A stretch of DNA of 64,000 bases from Blasia pusilla (taxonomy: Eukaryota; Marchantiophyta; Marchantiopsida; Blasiales): the NCBI GenBank assembly GCA_050084515.1, contig CM114272.1, positions 8,246,001 to 8,310,000 on the forward strand, written 5' to 3'. Shown in pieces: positions 55,860-64,000 of this stretch (within the stretch, counting starts at the first letter, position 1; each line of letters opens with the position of its first letter). Made by a program: the position numbers and the translations under genes. The notes beneath the pieces were generated by a model, which was not told the origin of the DNA, did not search any database, and saw nothing but the letters and a program-made list of their open reading frames with translations.

Positions 55860-57720
55860 GACAAAGGATGGTGGTCTTCATCTCGGCTCTTTTTCCTTCT
55901 TTGTTCGCAGTCTTTTTCTTTTCCAGCGTGGTCGTTGTCCTCGAGTTCTCTCCGCCCTAGATTGCAAAGAGTGCCAAGAAGTTGTTACTGGAAGAAGCGC
56001 CATTACGTAAGATGGCGATTATCAAGTGCACGTAAGTCGGACTAGGGGCGCGAGTTCGCTCATTTCTCATGGCAAGAGCACCCAAAACCGTCAAGAGTCG
56101 ACCAAAGAGGGCAATGCAGAGATCGTGCAAGGACGTTGGAAAGCAAGCAAACCAGAGTAGCAAGGAAGACATGGCGCTCATGAAGTGCGGGTGTACCCAA
56201 ATTACAGTTTTGAGTGAACAAAGGAAGTATTGAGGAAAGGTCTTTGTGGCGTTCTTTGGAGCAGATTGTCACGATCTTTGGTGGCGTTACTCATGGAGCT
56301 ACATTCGAGCTATAGGGTGATTGAATTTGGTAAGAAGGGATACAAGTATCAAAGCAGACCAAACAATTGACCATCGATTTGTGGCGGCCACGATGAGTTA
56401 CCCCAAGGGGCCGGAGGAAGAATTTGATTGTGACGCTTTTATCCGAGGAGGAGCATGAAGAATTGGGATGTGTCACAAAGAGAGCGATTAGGGTGGAACG
56501 CTACAAGCCGCTTGGATGTTAAGTCCTCCTCTATTTGCGCAATTCTATAGGTTGTACCAGGTCTTGTTCAATCCATGGAGGACCTATTATATGAGTAGTA
56601 AGCTTGTAAAGCATTGTTACACTTTTCTGAATATACATCTCAGAGTCTCGAAAGAGCTAGGCGTCAATTTTATGGGCTTGTACAGGCCCATGTACACGAT
56701 TTGATAGCAGCGTTAACACCCGGGAGAAATCGATCTCTCTCCCTTCTAATTTGGTTGTATTCACAAGTTGGGGAGATTACCCTTGGCGGGTCTTCGGAGT
56801 GGGTCACGCTACTCCGATTCAAAAATCAAAGCCAACCGGAGCATCTACTTTGGGTTCTAGAGATGTAAGGCAAGATTTCACAAACGGCGACATCTCAAAG
56901 TGTGTCAGGACTAGGCATAAGCCAACATAAGGGTCTTCGCCATGGCCACCCTCACAACCGCATGACCTAAGAGGTATCGAGACCTAAGAGGGTTCGAATC
57001 GAACCACATCAAGAAGCAGAGGAGGAAGTAGTAGAAACACCGTGACCAAGCAAGCGGTCAAACCCTTCCGATTCAGTAGAAAGTTTGGTGGTGCAACCTC
57101 TGCACACAACCTTACAACATTTAACTTCATTTTTAAAATCGTGAAACCCTAGTGGGGAGCTCAAACAAATAGGCAACTTTTCCAACCATGCCACGGACAA
57201 GAGTACATAAGCATCCTCGAAAACTCGCGCTCACTCGAGATGCAACGAATGATCAATGAGTCAATGGAGCGCCTAAAGAATTGTAGAGTCAAGAAGGTTT
57301 CTTCACCGAAAAAGAGGTAGAGCTAGTCGAGGCACAATTTGAAGCACGCAATGCCCGATGCTGGGAGAGCTTGGTCATTGACATTGAGCATGGAGCGATC
57401 GCCTCTTTGCGCAACTATATCAATCTTTGCTAAACGAGAAGCTAGAGGAGTGGATTGATCTTCTCCAAGCTAGTTTCAAAGTGCAATCTGAAGAGTGCAA
57501 AGAAAAGAAAGGGAAGCTGATTAGGATCAAGCAACAAACAAACACTGACTTGGCATCTCAATGGAGCAGAGTCACAGAAAGCTTGGAGGCCGGAGACCAT
57601 CAAAAAACTTAGGTGGAAGTGCGAAAAAGAACCAAAAGAGGCCCACGATTTGATCAACAAGGCAATCCAGAACTTTGAAGCCCATATCATGGAGGAGCTG
57701 GATTATATTGACCAACATTG
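55860..57720 (+). pseudogene. Accessory ORF of gypsy element B (decayed)
   Basis: Homology with the accessory frame of element A is visible near 56450-56560 (HEELGCVTKRAIR, then LSPPLFAQFYRLYQ). It continues with WRTYYMSSKLVKHCYTF and ARRQFYGLVQAHVHDLIAAL at 56570-56720, a stretch partly deleted in A. The coiled-coil-like end is at 57427-57612 (ECKEKKGKLIRIKQQTNTDL, ASQWSRVTESLEAG). The frame is broken several times and the N-terminal third is hard to align. Confidence 0.65.
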
Positions 57721-58029
57721 AAGAGACAGTTTGTGTAGCATACTGCTGCATTACCTGAGGTGGCAAATTCACCATATATACAGGAACCCCCCATAGCACC
57801 TTTCGTACCTTCGGAAGTAAGAGTGTAGAACGAGGTTTTAGGTTCTTCAAAGGTTGTAGAAGGATGGAGGGAGAGGATGAAGAAAACATGCCAAACATTG
57901 TCACAGGACCTTTGACCATTCATGGCCGACCTCCTCTTGATGTAGAAATTGTAGAGTTATGAGACATTACTGGCAATAGAGTAGAATCAAGAATATTCGC
58001 CAAGATGGCTCATATTTGAGTGAGGGGTA

Positions 58030-59475
58030 TGTAGTGCCCACGTTTTTTAACTTTTGACAGAAAGAGCATTTTTTGTAGAGAAGTCTTCCTTGAGCAAGGA
58101 CTGAAGACTCAATACCGGAAGTAAAGAGTCTTACTTTACCGATATTTCGTGAAGAGTGACTAATAGAACTCAATTGAGAGAACAAGAGATGTTAGCAGAT
58201 TAAGGACCTGTCTTGGAAGAGTGAGAGTTGTGTAAAAGACTAGAAAAGAAATGAGAAGAAGAGGCGCGGGTGCTTTGTAAGAGAAGACCGCGGGTAAGAA
58301 CAAGTGTAAAAGATTGTCAACGAAGACGGAGAAAAGCGTCTTTGTAAGGAAAACTGAAAATAGTCTTTATACAAAGAGTGCGACAATGAATGAAGAACAA
58401 ATACTAAGAACTCTAAGAAGGAAGAGGAAGAAGCAGAGGAAGTCAAAGAGTCTTTAGAAAGCGGAAAAGTGTATTAAGAATAGGGATAGAAAGACAGAAA
58501 TGTCTTGAAGACAACGGAGTGAAAGAAGGTAGAAAGAAGGACTCTTCACGCGGTAGAAGGTAAAGAGTCTTTGCGCAAAGATAAGATAGCTAAGAGGAAG
58601 ATTGCAAAGATGCAAAGATTGTGAAGATCAACCTCGCAGCAGCTTTTGAAAGCCGGAATTGGAGCGACTTGTTGTTTAAAGGAGCGAAATGAACACAAGG
58701 CAAACCAACCAACTTAGGGAGATGGAGGGTTGGAGGAATCTGAATGGAGAAAATAGAGTAGCGGTTTAGAATTCTAGATTAGAATAGGAAGAGCAATCAG
58801 CGATTGTAAAAGACTATTGAAAGAGCAAATTAGTAGAAGAAGGAATCATTCCTTGTGTCTTGAGTTCCTCAAAACTGCCTGTATCTTGAGTTTACCAGTC
58901 TGGTGAGTGTAAGAAGTTTTTTGAGTGACGATCCAAGTCAAGAGTCTTTACTTTCTAAAGCTTGTAATACTTTTCTAGTTCTTTCCACTTTGATGTACAA
59001 GAAGAGTCTTTCTCATTCTTTATGAGGTGGAATTGAATGTGGATCTTATTGGGGTGTAGTAGAAATGAGAGTTGAGTCTTGTGGTTTCAAAATTCCAAAA
59101 GATCAGGAGGAAGAAGCGAGAGAAACGCTATGAGACAATGAGTAACTTGCCATGACGCATTTAGTTCTCAAAGTAGGACGAGCCGCCATTCTTGAGGTCT
59201 CTTTGAGGTCTTCGTGGAGGTTTGTTATTGTAGATTCACAAGACTCTTTGTATGCACTTGAGAAGAGTCTTTCCAAAAGGAAATAAGCCTTTTATTCTTT
59301 TGTACTAGTAAGACGTTGTCGTTGTAGTTAGTGGAGCATTTTAGTGAAGAAAGAGTTCATTCTAGATATTCTTTATAAAACCTCTCTTTACTTAGGAAAT
59401 AGTGGTCTCTTGGAACGAACTTAATACTTTGCAATAGAAAGAGTCGTGATTTTTTTCCTTGAGTTGTACATTACA
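58030..59475 (+). repeat. 3' LTR of gypsy element B (diverged)
   Basis: Begins TGTAGTGCCCACG, a diverged form of the family start TGTGATACCCACA, directly after a polypurine tract, and ends TTGTACATTACA as the other LTRs do. At 1446 bp it is longer than its relatives, with much GAAGA-rich sequence near 58240-58600. Integrase sequence of element C starts immediately after it. Confidence 0.8.
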
Positions 59476-60540
59476 TATATTCTTATAGCCACCGACTCAT
59501 CAGTATTAAGATGGTTTAGGCGGTTTGCAACACTAAAGAAAATAGTGAGGTGGTGGCCAAATTCTTATATGAAATGATTATCACAGGTATGGTTGCGCGT
59601 TGGAGTTGGTAAGTGATCGTGGAACTTACTTCGAACAAGACTATTGAGTTGTGACTTCCCACTTTTAATCAAACATCGAAAGACAACGCCAGTAGAATCC
59701 TAAAGCCAATGGGTTAAAAGAGAAGTTTAATGGACTTATCTCATCTTAATACCGAATTTCTTGACGGTTAGATATTCCTATGATTGGGATGCAAAAATCT
59801 GAGCAGATATGGGCCTACTAGACAGCAGAGAAGGTTACCACCAAGTATATCCCGTTTAACCTTACATTATGGAGTTCAACCCTTAACTCCTATTGAATGG
59901 GATTTGCCCACTTATCGTTTTTTGGAGGAGAACAAAGCAGAGGACGCCGCAGGGGTTCTCCATGGGAGAATTGAGACCTTAGTGGCTTTGGAGGAATCAC
60001 GAGTCTTAGCCCAGATCACCAAACTCATACAAGACAAACGGAAACAACGATACGACCGACATTTACGCCCGCAATCTATAAGTATCGGAGACCTCGTGTG
60101 CGGCTATATGATAACCGCAAGTTGAAGTTCCTAGAAAGTTAAAATTGAACGAAGATGGGACCCATCGTATTAGCAATATATGATAATAAATCATTGTTGT
60201 TGAAACTGATCGCTTCGGACTTCAACGGCGCAAAGAGGCATGCACTTCGGCCCATCAATTAAGACCAAGAAGACTTGGCCGCTTTTCCCACGTCACGGAC
60301 GCCTAATCGGCCAAGCGGCGGTGTTGTTTTATCCGTGACCGCCACATCCAAGAAACCGTTAAGGGATTGGATTGACATAAGTCGCTGGCTATTACCCTCA
60401 CGCGTTCATTTTCATGGACGGAGAGCCTCCAAGATTTCAGAAAGCGGGCCAAAGTGCGGAGCACACAAGGATTGACCCACGGCACTTTGCTAAACGCCGA
60501 TGATGCCTCGGTCAAGACCCAACTCCCATCATGAAAAGCG

Positions 60541-62015
60541 GCCATGCCAATTATTGCTTACGCCCGAAAGTTAATTGAAGTGCTCAAAGAGTGGTCCTTG
60601 GCACATTTTTCCAATCGATTGGACTTTACCTCAAGAGAGCTTCTAAGGAAGTTTGATCTTCACTGGGCCACCAAATTCAAGAAACAAGGAGTTTCGGTAC
60701 CGAGCCCAACCACAAAATTGACTTTGATGATTGGAAGGCAACATATATGCTTCTTGCCGCTCTTGAGTATGAATATGACACCAACTTGTTGTGAAGCACA
60801 AAGATCTCACTAGCACTGGATGTGTGACGTCGGATCGCTTTAGGAAGAAATGGTTATAAAGCTACATCCTTGTCCCCACTCTTGTTTAGACAATTTTGCA
60901 AACTCTTGATGGCCTTGTTCTATCCCTCGCCTATTCTTACTACTTGACTAATAAGCTTGTCAAGATGTGCTATATGCTATGGAATCAACATTTGGAACCC
61001 TGGCACGGTGTGTAGACTTCACGCGCTTCTTGGATGGACAAGTGTACAGATGATTGAAGCGCTTCATCCGAGTTTAAGTCTTTCTTATCGCCTTTCTTAA
61101 TTCATTTTTACATTCATAAGCAAGAATGACGACGGATGAGGCAATCGATTGGACACAATTGACTCGTGCGCATGCCAAAGACAGTGACACTTCCGCTTCA
61201 GAAGCCACAAAGTCACGCCACTCACAAAGCAAGTCGGGGTGACAAAGATTTAGTTCTTCTTCGGGCAAAGACGAAGATTGACCCAAAGTACCAAGACCGG
61301 GCACGCAAGGGTTAACTTTGAGATGCCTTCAAACACGGACTCACCACCGGAAGATCCGCTTGAGACACCCATAGTCCCGACGCCCACACTTTTTGTCACA
61401 TGCCGAGGACTTCAACACATCTTGTGTGGTTTTTGAATCAGGTCATCACTCATGAACCATCTCGCAGAGGTATTACGCTGTGGGGCTTATGAGGTAGGAG
61501 CGGAACAATATATCCAGCGCCAATGACCTTGATTGCAACGCACGCCTTCGTTAGAGAACAAAGCGCATTTAAGCCTAATACAAAGAATAACCGTGCTTCG
61601 CGAATGAAGAGCTCTATGACACTTAGAAACGATTTGTAAAGCTCAAACCGAAGTTGGTACAAGGGCAATATGAATCCCGAATACACGCCAATGGGAAATT
61701 TTGGCAATCAATATAGAGTTTGGGGCGGATCAACCTGGTTGCGCAAGTCAAGCAAGCTTTGTGACTAATTTGGCAATATCAAGAACAAGTGGCTCTTCTA
61801 CAATCAGAATTCAAGAAAGTAGCGGGCATAACGATCAGATGTCCAAATTACTACAAGATCAGCAAGAAACCAACATCACTTGGTAGCACAATGGTCGGAA
61901 GCCACATGGAGGATCTCCGCCTTGAAGTAGAACAAAAGCTTCTAAACGGCGCAATTGGACCCCAAAGACGTTATGAGATTGTGGAGGAGGTCAAGAATTT
62001 GAACAACACATGATC
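60541..62015 (+). pseudogene. Accessory ORF of gypsy element C (decayed)
   Basis: Pieces parallel to element A are MPIIAYARKLIEVLKEWSLA and REL-L-KF, then KFKKQGV (60544-60700), EYEYDTNLL at 60765 (a Tyr codon where A has a stop), GYKATSLSP at 60850, VNFEMPSNTDSPPEDPLETP at ~61310-61370, and at the end QWEILAINIEFGADQ (61690-61730), QYQEQVALLQSEFKKVA (~61775-61825) and DQQETNIT (61860). Several frameshifts are present. The Gln-rich coiled-coil-like end is the best conserved part. Confidence 0.7.
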
Positions 62016-62350
62016 AAAGAAATAGCATATGTCAACAAACACTAGAAATGCCAATTCGATAACCACGCTAAACCACTTCGAAGGCCACCAACCATTAAGG
62101 TCGACTTGAAGAGCTTCCTCCATTTACACCCTGATGTCTTAGTCCGTAACAGTGCTTGGGACTTTGTTGGTCGTTGTTAAGTGGAGAGAGAAATGAGGAA
62201 TCACACGCCCAACATCATCAAAAACCTTTGACTATTCATGGCCATTCCCCTCCCCGCTTGCCACTCGGTTGAAGGATTAGAAGATAAATTTATGGATTTA
62301 GATGTAGAATAATGAAGTGTTGGTAGTGCTCACATTTGAGGAAGAGGGTA

Positions 62351-63700
62351 TGTGATACCCACAATTTTGTAATTTTGTAGATTAATACATTTTTTATTCA
62401 ACTTGAGTATGGATCTCTTCAAGGATGAAGACTATTTGAAGTAAAGTTTGTATATACAAGACTGCCTTGAATATTATTTTTACGTATTGATATTATGAGA
62501 GTATTGAGCGGATCACTAAGCTCCTAGGATAAGGCATGAGGTGGAACATCAGGATTTGCCTTGGAGGAGAGGAAATGAGGTAATGAAGTCTAAAGACCAA
62601 GAGTGAAGTTCAGCAAAGACAATGAAGCACAAATAAAGAACTTGTTACTCAAGCACTTTGCTCTTCAACGAATCTCCAAGACGAGGTACAAAGTACTCAG
62701 AGAGAAGACTAAGACTAAGACACTTCACACATGAACAAAGACCTTTGTCTTCACAAGAAGAAGCAGAAGTATTTCGCTTTAACGGCACCAAGACAAAAGT
62801 AAAGAGTTTCTCGCAAAAGAACCAAGAGGGAAGAACAAAGCACTTAGAACAAGGGCAAAGAATGCAGTCATTGCCTTCATAAGAATAGGTCCCACTTTGC
62901 ATTGAAGAGAAGATTGGTCGTGATTTCATGGCACACCATTAGAGAAGTTAGACTAAGAAGAGGCGTGACTTTTTGGCAGATAGAAGGTAGGACAATTGAG
63001 ACCAGCGGATTTGTAGGGATCACACTAAGAGTCAAGAGAATCAGAGATTTAAGTAGTTAAAAGATCCCAATAGGTGCTTACTTAGCAAGGAGCGCTTGAA
63101 TCATTGGAATGCGATGTTGTTTGGAAAGATATTTAAGGATCATGAACCTAGCTATCAAGATCATTCTCTTATGAAGTCCTTATGTCAGAGGGAATGGTCC
63201 GAGCAAGGGATTAGTATCCTCTCATGCTTGTATACACTTTGCAACTTTCTTTGTTTTTGATGGAATAGTAAAGAACCCATTTCTTCATTCGATGTGCGAT
63301 GCATATGTCGAGAGTTCTTATTGGTCCGCAAAGTGAGGAGTGGATTAGGATAGCAACTCTCACCAATAGAATAATCAACATTGAGATGCAGAGAAATATG
63401 TTCGACAGAGATTAGCGTGCCTGCATGCAGTTGAATTCAAGGTAGGAGGAGCCATCTTCTTGTTGAGATCTTTGTGAGGTTCTTTAGTATTGAGTGAAGA
63501 TCCGCTTGAGCGTGAATTCAATTCCACTAGAGAGAATCAATGAAATAAATTGTGGTACTAATGGAGAGAAGAATACGATGATAACTGATTGAATCCAAAC
63601 TAGATACACTTAACTACAACTATTGCACGATAAGCATCAATTTAAACTCTTTTCTGATAATCATGATCCTCTTGGGGATCGAACTCCAAACTAATCCATC
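62351..63700 (+). repeat. 3' LTR of gypsy element C
   Basis: Starts TGTGATACCCACAATTTTG directly after the polypurine tract. It matches the LTRs at 25475, 31036 (inverted) and 52381 along most of its length, including CTCTTGGGGATCGAAC near 63670. The final ~60 bp are replaced by unrelated sequence. Confidence 0.85.
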
Positions 63701-64000
63701 ACGACCCTCCAAGATAAGAACACCAGTAAGATAACACTCTCACGCACTCAAAATGGTACCCTAATCACATCCAATGTAGTTGTGTCATGTATTGTTGTAG
63801 ATAGACATAGTCATAGGATGAAAATGCCAAATGGTAGGTCGATAACCTCCTCCAAATAGTCATACCTCAAAGTATCTTGATGTTGAGCAATAGCTAAATT
63901 CTCAAAGGCCATGGGCATAATCCGCCAAAATAACTCTGCCCATTGAGAACACATCTCACCCACCTATCTGGGTCATCAAGGTCCAAAACCTCCATCGAAT
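63701..64000 (-). pseudogene. Integrase C-terminal fragment of a methyltransferase-type gypsy element
   Basis: The - strand reads AELFWRIMPMAFENLAIAQHQ and then DTLRYDYLEE at 63847-63946, followed by TTLDVIRVPF near 63755. From memory this block is the integrase tail of gypsy elements with the same gag and methyltransferase style as copies 1 and 2. It may be a displaced part of copy 2 or the end of another copy beyond the window. Confidence 0.55.

Larger units (their letters stand above)
55041..59475 (+). mobile_element. Ty3/gypsy element B (same family as A), 5'-truncated within integrase
   Basis: The + strand starts in the integrase core: VAKFLYK-like sequence at 55045, then RYCYPLGVSERSGTHFLNQT and TPYNPKANLTEKSNGLICRI at 55063-55260. 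The integrase C-terminus at ~55510-55740 includes NLRLQSIREGDL and IFENGSLQLERV. The accessory frame follows (55860-57720), then a polypurine tract (TTTGAGTGAGGGGTA ending 58029) and a 3' LTR at 58030-59475. No gag, reverse transcriptase or 5' LTR is present. Confidence 0.85.
59476..63700 (+). mobile_element. Ty3/gypsy element C (same family), 5'-truncated within integrase
   Basis: The + strand begins in integrase (ILIATD-like at 59478, then VVAKFLYEMIIT near 59550). It goes on to IEWDLPTYRFLEE (59890-59930) and LRPQSISIGDLV (~60065), then the accessory frame (60541-62015), a polypurine tract (TTTGAGGAAGAGGGTA, ending 62350) and the 3' LTR from 62351. Gag, reverse transcriptase and a 5' LTR are absent. 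The LTR loses similarity near 63700, before its expected TTACA end. Confidence 0.83.

Overview
The window looks like nuclear DNA of a streptophyte plant that makes flagellated sperm (a bryophyte, lycophyte, fern, or a gymnosperm such as Ginkgo or a cycad; the sequence cannot decide which). Two observations support this. The left edge carries the 3' end of an axonemal inner-arm dynein heavy chain, a gene absent from flowering plants. The repeats are of plant type: TTTAGGG-derived arrays, Ty1/copia with an initiator-Met primer site, Ty3/gypsy, CACTA and hAT elements. Only the first ~4 kb is clearly host gene space. There a DNAH1-like dynein heavy chain (+ strand, two exons, ending near 1212) converges on an intact five-exon gene for the spliceosomal protein SmD2 (- strand, 2383-3677).

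From ~4 kb to the right edge almost everything is mobile or repetitive and decayed. From 4 to 10 kb there are dispersed repeats, a large inverted repeat and an (AG)n tract. From 10.7 to 13.4 kb lies a truncated Ty3/gypsy element on the - strand with gag, zinc knuckles, protease and the start of a cytosine-5 DNA methyltransferase. Next come tandem tRNA-derived SINE-like heads (14.2 kb) and a 737-codon hAT transposase held in one frame but broken by four stops (14.4-16.6 kb). CACTA ends lie at 19.9 and 27.5 kb, a degenerate telomere-like array at 20.6-21.2 kb, and a decayed transposon gene with a conserved QMDN...GHTHxDID segment at 21.7-23.9 kb. An LTR inserted into an inverted copy of the same LTR lies at 25.2-27.2 kb. 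Unrecognised coding remnants and a cluster of palindromes fill 27.5-30.8 kb.

From 31 to 64 kb the window is a stack of LTR retrotransposons. A nearly complete gypsy element (31.0-41.3 kb, - strand) carries, after integrase, an extra ~515-codon frame that recurs in two other copies (55.0-59.5 and 59.5-63.7 kb, + strand). A complete copia element (43,432-47,832) with perfect CAACT target duplications sits inside an older copia element. A second copy of the methyltransferase-bearing gypsy element (50.65-55.04 kb, - strand) retains the methyltransferase PC and ENV motifs and is split by a solo LTR with GAGCA duplications. An integrase tail of the same style lies at the right edge.

The two most interesting items are the retrotransposon-borne cytosine methyltransferase, placed after gag and protease in both copies, and the post-integrase accessory frame shared by three gypsy copies. 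Both are decayed here, so any function belongs to their ancestors. Many disabling changes are stops that a C-to-T or G-to-A change would create, as expected for heavily methylated repeats. All identifications come from reading motifs and splice junctions by eye; no database search was run.
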